A program made the translations under genes and the position numbers. The notes below the pieces were generated by a model. The model saw nothing but the letters and a program-made list of their open reading frames with translations, was not told the origin of the DNA and did no database searches. From CADEED01 sp036274075 (GTDB lineage Bacteria; Pseudomonadota; Gammaproteobacteria; Steroidobacterales; Steroidobacteraceae): a stretch of DNA of 64,000 nucleotides. The stretch spans positions 1 to 64,000 of the forward strand of contig DASUGK010000056.1 of the NCBI GenBank assembly GCA_036274075.1. The letters are read 5' to 3'. Positions 50,989-59,034 of the stretch are shown piece after piece (within the stretch, counting starts at the first letter, position 1; each line of letters opens with the position of its first letter).

Positions 50989-51157
50989 GCCTGTGCCCTT
51001 CATCGTTAATAACAGGGCGGCGATTGTACGGGCCCGCTTGCCGGAGCAATAGACGCGTTTCTTCCCATGCGCCGCCGATTCTGCTGTTCAAATCTTGACC
51101 ACTCACGCTCGCGCCGATCTTTCCTCGCCGCAGCTTCTCCGCGTAACCTGCGGAAAT

Positions 51158-52285
51158 ATGACCGAAAGCCGCACGCGCGTCCTGTTGCTCGGCGCCTATG
51201 GATTCTTCGGCAGGCGCATCGCCGCCGGCCTGGTGCGCAATCCGCGCGTGCAATTGATCCTCGCCGGCCGCGATGTCGCCAAGGCCACGGCGCTCGCCTA
51301 CCAGCTCGGGCTCAGCGCCGACGCCGCGCGGCGTGTCGCGGCCGACGATCCGCGACTCGGCCTCCTGCTCCGCAAGCTCGGCGTGAACGTCCTGATCCAC
51401 ACCGCCGGGCCCTTCCAGGGACAGGACTACCACGTGGCGCGCGCGGCCATCGATGCGGGTTGTCACTACCTCGATCTCGCCGACGGCCGCCAGTTCGTCA
51501 CCGGCATTTCGCAGCTCGACGCGGCGGCGCGTGCCGCGAAACTCGCCGTCGTGACCGGGGTGAGCACGCTGCCCGCGTTGTCGTGCGCGGTGGTCGATCG
51601 ATACCGCGAGTCCTTCTCGCGGCTGGATTCGGTGCGCATCGGCATCAGCTCCGGCGCGCTGGTGCCGGGCATCGCCACGATGCGCGCGGTGTTCGGTTAC
51701 GTCGGCCAGCCCATCCAGATGCTGCGGGAGGGCCAATGGGTCGACGTGCCGGGCTGGCTCGATCGGCAGACACACGATTTTCCCCGGCCGGTGGGACGGC
51801 GGCTGCTCGGAGCCTGTGACGTCCCCGATCTCATCCTGTTGCCGCGTCGTCACGCGGGACTGAAGACCATGACTTTCCACGCCGGCTTCGCCAGCGACTC
51901 CGGCCACAAGGCCGTCGAACTACTGGCGCGCCAGGTGGACTCGGGAAGAATCTCGAGCGCATTGCCTTTCGCCAGGCTCTGCTACCGGCTCGCGAGCCTC
52001 CTGCAGTCCCTGCTGAGCGACAGCGGCGGCATGTACGTCAAGCTCGACGGACTAGACGTCGACGGCGAAGCGCAACACCTCACCTGGATGGTGCTGGCCG
52101 GCGACAATCACGGGCCGCACATTCCGTGCGGACCCGCCATCGCGCTGACCGGCAAGATCGCCGCGGGTCATCCGCCACCCGCCGGTGCGCAACCCTGCAT
52201 GGGAATGCTGACGGTGGATGAAATCCTCGGCGCGCTGAAAGGCCTGCGGATCCGCGAAGTCCTGCCGCTGCAGAACGCGCGCTGA
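51158..52285 (+). CDS. Saccharopine dehydrogenase-like NAD(P)-binding protein
   Basis: A 375-residue protein with an N-terminal Rossmann fold (VLLLGAYGFFGRRIAAGLVR), followed by RVQLILAGRDVAKATALAYQ and LIHTAGPFQGQDYHVARAAI, the layout of the saccharopine dehydrogenase NADP-binding family (trans-acting enoyl reductase branch). HYLDLADGRQFVTGISQLDA is typical. The C-terminal part (KPSS-like domain) is less clear. The start at 51158 is chosen over 51095 as it leads directly into the Rossmann fold. Substrate unknown. It is divergent from ssb. Confidence 0.85.
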   Translation: MTESRTRVLLLGAYGFFGRRIAAGLVRNPRVQLILAGRDVAKATALAYQLGLSADAARRVAADDPRLGLLLRKLGVNVLIHTAGPFQGQDYHVARAAIDAGCHYLDLADGRQFVTGISQLDAAARAAKLAVVTGVSTLPALSCAVVDRYRESFSRLDSVRIGISSGALVPGIATMRAVFGYVGQPIQMLREGQWVDVPGWLDRQTHDFPRPVGRRLLGACDVPDLILLPRRHAGLKTMTFHAGFASDSGHKAVELLARQVDSGRISSALPFARLCYRLASLLQSLLSDSGGMYVKLDGLDVDGEAQHLTWMVLAGDNHGPHIPCGPAIALTGKIAAGHPPPAGAQPCMGMLTVDEILGALKGLRIREVLPLQNAR

Positions 52286-52308
52286 GAGACGGCCCTCCGG
52301 TTGCGCGG

Positions 52309-52521
52309 CTAGCGGAAATTGCCCCAGCGCACCGGGCCTGCCGGGTATTGCGCAGCGTCATCGCCCACCTCGGACTGGGCACGATCCGCCACGTGCTTCG
52401 CGACGTCGGGATCGACCACGCAACCGTCCACGGGCGTCTGGCCTTCGGCCAGCCTTTCGAGCAGGCGGACCAGCAGCGAGTCGTGGAATCCGGGAAGTAT
52501 CGTCATCTTGCTTGCCTTCAT
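52309..52521 (-). CDS. Small hypothetical protein with strong ribosome-binding site
   Basis: A 70-residue ORF on the minus strand beginning MKASKMTILPGFHDSLLVRL. It is preceded by an excellent ribosome-binding site (AAGGAGGAAGC just before the ATG at 52521), which is the main reason for calling it. The first half is amphipathic and helix-like (LVRLLERLAEGQ), followed by a Pro/Gly-rich tail. It is divergent from the WYL regulator at 52615, a typical place for a target of such a regulator. No family recognised. Confidence 0.5.
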   Translation of the reverse strand: MKASKMTILPGFHDSLLVRLLERLAEGQTPVDGCVVDPDVAKHVADRAQSEVGDDAAQYPAGPVRWGNFR

Positions 52522-52614
52522 GCTTCCTCCTTGCCGCGACGGGCTATCTACCGGCAGACAGGCTAGCGCCGATCTAGGACAATACCTGCCCTAAATGAGC
52601 GCGAGACTTTCGCC

Positions 52615-53568
52615 ATGCCCAAACCCGCCACGCGCGTACTGTCCCTGCTCGAAATGCTGCAGTCGCGGGAAGTCACCGGCGGTGCCGAACTGGCGCGGGC
52701 GCTGGAAGTGGACCGACGCACGCTGCGCCGCTACGTGGTGATGCTCGAGGAGCTCGGCATTCCCATCGTCACCACCCAGGGCCGCTACGGCGGCTACCAG
52801 GTGGTGCCGGGATTCAAGCTGCCGCCCATGATCTTCTCCGACCAGGAAGCGCTGGCCCTGGCCGTGGGCCTGATGGCCGCGCGCGGCCTGGGACTCGCGG
52901 AGTCGATGCCGGCGGTGGCCAGCGCCCGCGCCAAGATGGAACGCGTGTTCCCGCTCAAGCTCAAGCAGCGCCTGCGCGCCGTGGACGAAAGCATCGCGCT
53001 CGAGCTCGCGCGCCCGGTGGCGGTGATCGACCAGCAGGTGCTCGGACTGCTGTGCACCGCGACGCAGGAACACCGCCGCGTGCGCATGGCGTACCAGTCG
53101 CGTGGCGAAGCGCACACGGAGCGCGAGTTCGATCCTTACGGCCTCGTGTATCGCGCGGGCCGCTGGTACATCGTGGGCTGGTGCCACCTGCGCCGCGGGC
53201 TGCGCTCATTCCGCCTGGATCGCGTGTCCTCGGCCATCGGCCTCCCGACGCAGTTCGAGCGGCCGGCGGATTTCGACGCGCTCGCGTACCTCAAGGATTC
53301 CATCGCGATGATTCCGCGCGCGCACAGCGTGGAGGTGTTGTTGCACACCGATCTCGCCACCGCGCAGAAGGCGTTGGTGGCCGGCGTCGGCGTGCTCGAA
53401 TGGCAGTATGACGGTGTCCTGTTGCGCGGCCAGGCGGACGATCTCGACTGGATCGCGCGCGAGCTGGCCCGCCTGCCCTTCGATTTCTCCGTGCGCGCGC
53501 CCGCGGCATTGCGCGGCGCGCTGGGCCACGTTGCCCGGCGCCTGGAGCGGCTCGCCCGCGCCGTCTAG
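52615..53568 (+). CDS. YafY-type WYL-domain transcriptional regulator
   Basis: A 317-residue DeoR-like regulator. The N-terminal winged helix reads RVLSLLEMLQSREVTGGAEL then ARALEVDRRTLRRYVVMLEE. The central WYL domain has EFDPYGLVYRAGRWYIVGWC (WYI in place of WYL) and RSFRLDRVSSAI. The C-terminal WCX segment ends DLDWIARELARLPFDFSVRA. Such proteins often sense nucleic acids or small ligands. Its stop overlaps that of the convergent DUF4328 gene. The small ORF upstream on the other strand may be a target. Confidence 0.9.
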   Translation: MPKPATRVLSLLEMLQSREVTGGAELARALEVDRRTLRRYVVMLEELGIPIVTTQGRYGGYQVVPGFKLPPMIFSDQEALALAVGLMAARGLGLAESMPAVASARAKMERVFPLKLKQRLRAVDESIALELARPVAVIDQQVLGLLCTATQEHRRVRMAYQSRGEAHTEREFDPYGLVYRAGRWYIVGWCHLRRGLRSFRLDRVSSAIGLPTQFERPADFDALAYLKDSIAMIPRAHSVEVLLHTDLATAQKALVAGVGVLEWQYDGVLLRGQADDLDWIARELARLPFDFSVRAPAALRGALGHVARRLERLARAV

Positions 53569-54254
53569 GCGGTCGCGGGAGTGGCCGCCGGCTCCGGCAC
53601 GAAGGCCAGCTTCTGCAGCGCCGTCAGCTTCCTGACCATCATGATGAATACCGCGAGCAGCGGCAGGCTGAGGACGTCGGACCACATCGTGACCAGGTTC
53701 GCCGCGATCAATTCGCCCACCCCATCGGCGCGAAGGGTCATCCGGAAGGCTGCGTTCGCTACCAGGTTGCCGGCGATCCACAGAAACCACCAGACGCCTA
53801 ACAAGACCTCCCAGCTGTCGGAGCTGTCGCCCGCCTGTTCTGCCGTGTTGCGCCAGATCTCCTTCATGGCCTGGAAGGGCTTCCAGATCATCATGATGGG
53901 AACGAAATACCAGCCCACCGACCAGCCCGGCGTGAACTCCATGTAGCGTGCCTTGATGCTGGTGTTGTAGCTGGAACGGTAGATCCACATGAGGATGAGC
54001 ACGCCGCTGGCGATGAAGACTCCCGACTGGCCGAAGCCGATGAATTCCTGGCGCCGGTCGCTGGCCCCGGCGGCGGCCATCATCGCTTCGTCGGATTCGA
54101 AGGCGCCGGCCTGCATGTCCAGCAACAGGTTGCGCTCGAGCAAACCACTCCACAACGCCGCGGCCGTGAACACGATCTGCGCGTACAGCAGCCAGAGCGT
54201 CCACTGCGTGAGCTGCGTGGAGTCGCGATACTGGTCCTCCGGATGTCCCGCCAT
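53565..54254 (-). CDS. DUF4328 multi-pass membrane protein
   Basis: A 229-residue integral membrane protein that I match to DUF4328: WTLWLLYAQIVFTAAALWSG, a conserved-looking FTPGWSVGWYFVPIMMIWKP then FQAMKEIW, and WWFLWIAGNLVANAAF. Five or six helices are predicted. Function unknown. It is on the same strand as the hydroxylase and siderophore-receptor genes, 57 nt downstream of the former, so it may be read through from the iron-regulated promoter. Confidence 0.75.
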   Translation of the reverse strand: MAGHPEDQYRDSTQLTQWTLWLLYAQIVFTAAALWSGLLERNLLLDMQAGAFESDEAMMAAAGASDRRQEFIGFGQSGVFIASGVLILMWIYRSSYNTSIKARYMEFTPGWSVGWYFVPIMMIWKPFQAMKEIWRNTAEQAGDSSDSWEVLLGVWWFLWIAGNLVANAAFRMTLRADGVGELIAANLVTMWSDVLSLPLLAVFIMMVRKLTALQKLAFVPEPAATPATA

Positions 54255-54311
54255 GGTTCCTCCCCGGGAATGCGCCGTGTTGATGTTGTTATCGGCGCGC
54301 CGGCAGTTATA

Positions 54312-54992
54312 TCAGATCTCCGACCACATCCTCAGCAGGTTGTGATAATGGCCGGCCAGCGCCACGGTGTCCTCGCTTTCACCGTGCCTGCCGCGGATCT
54401 TCTGGATGGTCTGGTCGAGCCGGAACAGGTGCTCGCGATGCCGGTCGTCCGGGATCATGCTCTGGGTCCAGAAGAACGACGAGGTGCGGCAGCCGCGCGT
54501 CACCGGGTTCACGCGGTGCAGGCTGCCCGAGGTATAGAGAATCAGGTCGCCCGCCGGTAGTTTGACCGCGTGCTCGCCGTAGGTATCGGAGACCACCAGC
54601 TCGCCGCCGTCGTATTCCTCCGGTTCGCTCAGGAACAGCGTCGAGGACAGGTCCGTGCGGATGAAGTGCGAGCTGCCGGGGACGGCGCGCACCGCGCCGT
54701 CGATGTGCGTGCCGTACTGCTCGCCGCCCTCGTAGCGGTTGAACAGCGGTGGCACGGTCTTGAGCGGCAGTGCGGCGGAGAAGAACAGGGGATGACGCGC
54801 CAACGCGGTGAGGATCATCTCGCCGAGTTGCCGACCGACGGGGGACAGCTCCGGCAGCTGGCGGTTGCGCTTCACCAGCGCGCCCTGCTCGCCCACCGTG
54901 CCCTTGCCATCGGCCCAGTCAGCCGAATCGAGCAGGCGGCGGGCTTCCGCCACCTGCTCCTTCGCCAGGATCTTCGGGACGTGCAGCATCAT
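54312..54992 (-). CDS. PKHD-type Fe(II)/2-oxoglutarate dioxygenase, PiuC family
   Basis: A 226-residue iron- and 2-oxoglutarate-dependent hydroxylase. The iron ligands are in QYGTHIDGAVR (HxD) and SGSLHRVNPVTRG (His); the 2-OG-binding arginine follows the latter. It begins MLHVPKILAKEQVAEARRLL, as in PiuC/YbiX. These proteins are commonly found next to catecholate siderophore receptors such as PiuA or Fiu, as here, 24 nt downstream of the receptor. Its substrate is unknown. Confidence 0.92.
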   Translation of the reverse strand: MMLHVPKILAKEQVAEARRLLDSADWADGKGTVGEQGALVKRNRQLPELSPVGRQLGEMILTALARHPLFFSAALPLKTVPPLFNRYEGGEQYGTHIDGAVRAVPGSSHFIRTDLSSTLFLSEPEEYDGGELVVSDTYGEHAVKLPAGDLILYTSGSLHRVNPVTRGCRTSSFFWTQSMIPDDRHREHLFRLDQTIQKIRGRHGESEDTVALAGHYHNLLRMWSEI

Positions 54993-55016
54993 GCCGGGAA
55001 TGCTCGCACGCGCGCC

Positions 55017-57320
55017 TCAGAACGTGAAGTTCACCGTCAGCAGCGCCGAGCGCGGGATGCCGGGTGAGTAACGCGCGCCGCTGTTGTTGAGCGCCGCGAC
55101 GTACAACTCGTCCGTGAGGTTGTAGCCGTTGAGCTGCAGGTTCACGTTGTCGTTGATGGCATAGGACAACATGGCATCCACCACCCAGTAGTCAGGCGCG
55201 GCCAGCATGTTGGTCTTGTCCGGCGGCGGCGGGATGTTGGCCGGGTTGGTGCTGACCTGGCGGTCGACACTGTCGACGTAGCGCACGCCACCGCCGATCG
55301 AGAGCCCGAAGGGTGTGTGGTACGTGGTCCAGCTCGTGAAGGTCAGCTCCGGCGTCCAGCTGATGTCCAGCCCCTGCTGGTTCGCCAGGCCGCGGATGAT
55401 CTTCGAGTCCATGTTCGCGACGCCGGCAGAAATCTCCCAGTAGTCGGTGAGTTTGCCGACCACGCCGAGCTCGATGCCTTCGACCCTGCGCTCGCCGACC
55501 TGAAGGATGACGGTGGCATCGTTCGGGTCCTGCCACAGCTCGTTCTCGTTGGTGCTGTGGAAGACCGCGCCGGTGACGGCAATGGCGCCGTCGCGGAATT
55601 CCCACTTGGCACCGAGCTCGTAGTTGGTGCCCTTTTGCGGATCGAGGTGCGGCTGGTTGGCATTGTTCACCGACGAGCTCAGCAGGAAATTCGTGCCGCC
55701 CGGGGGCTGCTGCGAAATGGCGTGCGAGACATAGAGGCTGCCGTTCTCGACCGGCTTGTACAGCAGGCCGACCTTGTACGAGAACAGCGTGTCATCGACT
55801 TGCATGTTGGCAGGCACCAGCGTGCCCACGGGCAGGGTCGGATGTGATTCGAGCGTCGAGAACACCGCGGAATCGAAATCGGTCTCGAAGGTGTCGACGC
55901 GGAATCCGCCGGTGAACTGCCACTTCTCGGCGAAATCCATGGTGTCGAACAGGTAGATGCCGGCGGTCTGCGTTTCACCGCGCGTGAAGCGGCCATCCCG
56001 GGCCGGCGCATAGGCGGTCAACGAATCGTTGCGGTTCGGGTGGTAGACATTGGCAGGAGCCGCCGTGCCGAGCCCGACGTAGGTCGGGTTGTACTGCTCT
56101 TCGTCGATGAACTCGAAGCCGCCGGTAATGGCGTGGTTGACCCCGCCGGTGCTCACGTTCCAGGCGATGTTGGTCTGGTTGGTGAGCAGCGTGTTGTCCT
56201 GGAACTTCGCCTGGCGGGTGCGCGCCACCGTCCACGCGTCGGGATCCGGATCGGTCACCGTCAGCGCGTTCACGCCGGTGAGCACGTAGAACTGGTGCAG
56301 CTTGCCGTAGCGCGTGGTGTTGCGCAGCGAGACGGAATCGTTGAAGTCGTGCTCGATGCGCGCGGTGAACTGCGTGCCCCTGATTTCCTCGAAGTCGCTG
56401 GCGAAGCCGTAGAAATTCTCGGAGTTCACCCGCTCGGGAACGACGCCGGCATTCGGGCCCGGCGACGGGTTGGGAGGCAGCGGGTCGGAGTCGAACGCGG
56501 GGTTGTAGAAGCCCTCGAGTCCGAGCGTCGAGACGCCGCCGTCGGGGATGTTGTCCTGCTCGGTGTGCAGCAGATAGAAATAGGTGCGCGTGTCGCTCTC
56601 GAGGCCGAAGGCCAGGGACGGCGCGATGGCCCAGCCCTGGCGTTCGATGAAATCGCGGCCGTCGACGTCGCCGTCCTGGCCCATCACGTTGAGGCGGAAT
56701 GCGGCGCCGGTGCCCTCGATGCGATGGTTGAGGTCGCCGGTGACGCGCGCGTTCTGCGCCGTGCCGTAACTCGCGGTGCCGCCGACGAAGTCTGAGATGC
56801 CGGGCACCTTGCTCGCCATGTTCACGTAGCCGGACGCGGCGCCGCGGCCGTAGTCGGGACCCGCGGGGCCCTTGGCGACTTCCACCTGCTCGGTGTTGAA
56901 CACGTCGCGAGTGACGGTGCCGAGGTCGCGGATGCCGTCGATGAAGATCGAACCCTGCGTGTCGAAGCCACGCATGAATATGGAATCGCCGGTGGCGGTG
57001 TTGCCGTTCTCGCCGAGCAGGAAGGTGACGCCGGGGGTGTTGCGCAGCGCCTGCGAGAGCGACGTGGCGCCCTGCTGCTGCAACACTTCCTTGCTGACCA
57101 CTGCGATGGTCTGCGGCGTGTCGATGAGGTCCCGCGTGAACTTGGGCGACGAGACGCGATCGACCTTAGGTGTCTCCTCGGGCTCGGTGGCCTCGACGGA
57201 GATCTTCGACATCGTCTTGGCTTCTTCCGTGCCCGTGCCGCCCGCTGACTGGGCCTGGGCAGCGGCCGCGGCGAGCGCAAGGCTCACGGCCACCGCAATA
57301 CGCGAATCCTGGATCGACAA
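55017..57320 (-). CDS. TonB-dependent siderophore receptor (catecholate type)
   Basis: A 767-residue receptor of the Fiu/PiuA type. It has a signal peptide (IAVAVSLALAAAAAQAQSAG), plug segments RDLIDTPQTIAVVSKEVLQQ, SLSQALRNTPGVTFLLGENG and GDSIFMRGFDTQGSIFIDGI, and a barrel ending SPGIPRSALLTVNFTF, with a terminal phenylalanine. The plug opening (TPQTIAVVSKE) is typical of TonB-siderophor family proteins that take up ferric catecholates. A Fur-like inverted repeat lies upstream at 57438-57460. PiuC follows in the same operon. The exact ligand is not known. Confidence 0.93.
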   Translation of the reverse strand: MSIQDSRIAVAVSLALAAAAAQAQSAGGTGTEEAKTMSKISVEATEPEETPKVDRVSSPKFTRDLIDTPQTIAVVSKEVLQQQGATSLSQALRNTPGVTFLLGENGNTATGDSIFMRGFDTQGSIFIDGIRDLGTVTRDVFNTEQVEVAKGPAGPDYGRGAASGYVNMASKVPGISDFVGGTASYGTAQNARVTGDLNHRIEGTGAAFRLNVMGQDGDVDGRDFIERQGWAIAPSLAFGLESDTRTYFYLLHTEQDNIPDGGVSTLGLEGFYNPAFDSDPLPPNPSPGPNAGVVPERVNSENFYGFASDFEEIRGTQFTARIEHDFNDSVSLRNTTRYGKLHQFYVLTGVNALTVTDPDPDAWTVARTRQAKFQDNTLLTNQTNIAWNVSTGGVNHAITGGFEFIDEEQYNPTYVGLGTAAPANVYHPNRNDSLTAYAPARDGRFTRGETQTAGIYLFDTMDFAEKWQFTGGFRVDTFETDFDSAVFSTLESHPTLPVGTLVPANMQVDDTLFSYKVGLLYKPVENGSLYVSHAISQQPPGGTNFLLSSSVNNANQPHLDPQKGTNYELGAKWEFRDGAIAVTGAVFHSTNENELWQDPNDATVILQVGERRVEGIELGVVGKLTDYWEISAGVANMDSKIIRGLANQQGLDISWTPELTFTSWTTYHTPFGLSIGGGVRYVDSVDRQVSTNPANIPPPPDKTNMLAAPDYWVVDAMLSYAINDNVNLQLNGYNLTDELYVAALNNSGARYSPGIPRSALLTVNFTF

Positions 57321-57437
57321 GATGACTCTCCCGAGTGAACTGGATGTGCCTGCTCGCGCTGGCTATCCCGGTGGGAGTGGCTGGCGTCGCGAAGCGCTGC
57401 CACGGCCACTACCGCTCAGCACTGGGGGCGCATGTTA

Positions 57438-57460
57438 TTGCGAATCATTCTTGTTCGCAA
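57438..57460. promoter_or_regulatory. Fur-like inverted repeat upstream of the siderophore receptor
   Basis: TTGCGAA at 57438-57444 and TTCGCAA at 57454-57460 form a perfect inverted repeat with nine bases between, centred in AT-richer DNA that includes GAATCATTCTTG. This resembles Fur boxes of gammaproteobacteria, and the adjoining gene type is nearly always Fur-controlled. The distance to the receptor ATG is about 118 nt. Identified by eye only. Confidence 0.5.
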
Positions 57461-57498
57461 CCGAGAACGATTGCTATTTGACACTTTATATACGGTGA

Positions 57499-57510
57499 AA
57501 ATGGGGTCAG
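57499..57510. repeat. Half REP-like unit overlapping the zwf stop codon
   Basis: AAATGGGGTCAG at 57499-57510 is identical to the first half of the palindromic unit found at 32731-32754. The TCA within it is the complement of the zwf stop codon. A 12-base match could be chance but its position at a gene end is typical of repeat remnants. Confidence 0.35.
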
Positions 57511-58970
57511 CTGCCTTGGCGGTTGGGGTCGCGCCAGGCGCGCTCGAAGGGGAGGCGCCAGGCGTGCGGCGCGATCAGTTGGTGGATCGCATTGGGGCCC
57601 CAGGAACCGGGCGGGTAACTACGAACCGGCGGGGGCGCTTCGAGCAGGGGCATCGACACCTCCCAGAGGCGTTCGATGCCTTCGGCCGTGGTGAACAGCG
57701 TGTGGTCGCCGCGCATCGCATCCAGGATCAAGCGTTCGTAGGCCTCCAGCACGTCGCCGATCTGACCGGTGTCGTTCATGGCGAACTGCAGGCTGTGCTT
57801 GTCGAGTTTCATGCCCGGCCCGGGCCGCTTCCCGTAGAACGACAGCGAGGTCTTCGCGGCGTCGGCGAGATCGAAGGTCAGGTGATCGGGCCCCTGCGCG
57901 CCGATGCCCGAGTCCTCCGGGAACATGCTCTTCGGCGGCTCGCGAAACGCGATCGAGATGATGCGCTGGCCCTCGGCCATGCGTTTGCCGGTACGCAGGT
58001 AGAACGGCACGCCGGCCCAGCGCCAGTTGTCGATGTAGCACTTGAGCGCGATGAAGGTCTCGGTGTCGGAATCCGGCGAGACGCCCTCCTCGCTGCGATA
58101 ACCCGTGTACTGGCCGCGCACCACGTCCGCCGGGCGGATGGGCAGCATGCTGCGGAACACCTTCACCTTCTCTTCGCTGATGGCCTGCGGCGACAGGTGC
58201 GTGGGCGCCTCCATGGCGACGAAACCGAGGATCTGGAACAGGTGCGTGACCACCATGTCGCGGTACGCGCCGGTCTGCTCGTAGAACGCCGTTCGCTTGC
58301 CCAGGGCCAGCGTCTCGGGCACGTCGATCTGGATGTGATCGATGAAGTTGCGGTTCCAGATGGGCTCGAACAATCCATTGGCGAAGCGGAACGCGAGGAT
58401 GTTCTGCGCCGGTTCCTTGCCGAGGAAATGATCGATGCGGAAGATCTGGCTTTCGTCGAACACCTCGTGGAGTTTGGCATTGAGCTCCTTCGCGCTCGCG
58501 AGATCGGTGCCGAACGGCTTCTCCATGATGATGCGTGAATTCTCGACCAGGCCCGCCTCGCCCAGCATGCGCACCGCCGACAACGCGGCGCTGGGTGGCA
58601 CCGACAGATAGTGCAAGCGCCGGCTCTCGCCGCCGATGGCTTTCTCGGCGCGCGCGACCGCGTCTGCCAGTGCCCGGGGCCCGGCCGACAGCGGCACGTA
58701 GTCCAGGCATTGGGCGAAGGTGCTCCAGTACGCGTCGTCGATCTTGCGCATCGAAAACTCGTTGTGCGCATCGCGCGCGAACTTGCGGAACCCTTCGGCG
58801 TCGAGCGCGTCGAGCGACACGCCGATGAAGCGGCAGGCCGGGATGAAGCCGGCGCTGGTGAGATGCAGCAGCCCGGGGATCAGCTTGCGGCGCGACAGGT
58901 CGCCGGTCGCGCCCACGAGCACGACCACTTGCGGAAACCGGGGTCCGACACCCGCTGGAATCTTCGCCAC
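57507..58970 (-). CDS. zwf: Glucose-6-phosphate 1-dehydrogenase
   Basis: A 487-residue G6PD, the entry enzyme of the oxidative pentose phosphate and Entner-Doudoroff pathways. The cofactor site is VLVGATGDLSRRKLIPGLLH, the active site FRIDHFLGKEPAQN, and EKPFGTDLASA is also conserved. The start is a GTG at 58970 preceded by AAGGAG at good distance; further upstream residues are low complexity and unlikely. No pgl, edd or gnd gene accompanies it. It is complete, with its stop codon lying in a REP-like half unit. Confidence 0.95.
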   Translation of the reverse strand: MAKIPAGVGPRFPQVVVLVGATGDLSRRKLIPGLLHLTSAGFIPACRFIGVSLDALDAEGFRKFARDAHNEFSMRKIDDAYWSTFAQCLDYVPLSAGPRALADAVARAEKAIGGESRRLHYLSVPPSAALSAVRMLGEAGLVENSRIIMEKPFGTDLASAKELNAKLHEVFDESQIFRIDHFLGKEPAQNILAFRFANGLFEPIWNRNFIDHIQIDVPETLALGKRTAFYEQTGAYRDMVVTHLFQILGFVAMEAPTHLSPQAISEEKVKVFRSMLPIRPADVVRGQYTGYRSEEGVSPDSDTETFIALKCYIDNWRWAGVPFYLRTGKRMAEGQRIISIAFREPPKSMFPEDSGIGAQGPDHLTFDLADAAKTSLSFYGKRPGPGMKLDKHSLQFAMNDTGQIGDVLEAYERLILDAMRGDHTLFTTAEGIERLWEVSMPLLEAPPPVRSYPPGSWGPNAIHQLIAPHAWRLPFERAWRDPNRQGS

Positions 58971-59034
58971 GGTGCACTCCTTCCGGTCGAAACGAGAACA
59001 CCCCCCGTGGCGAAGTTTTACCACATGGTCCGGC

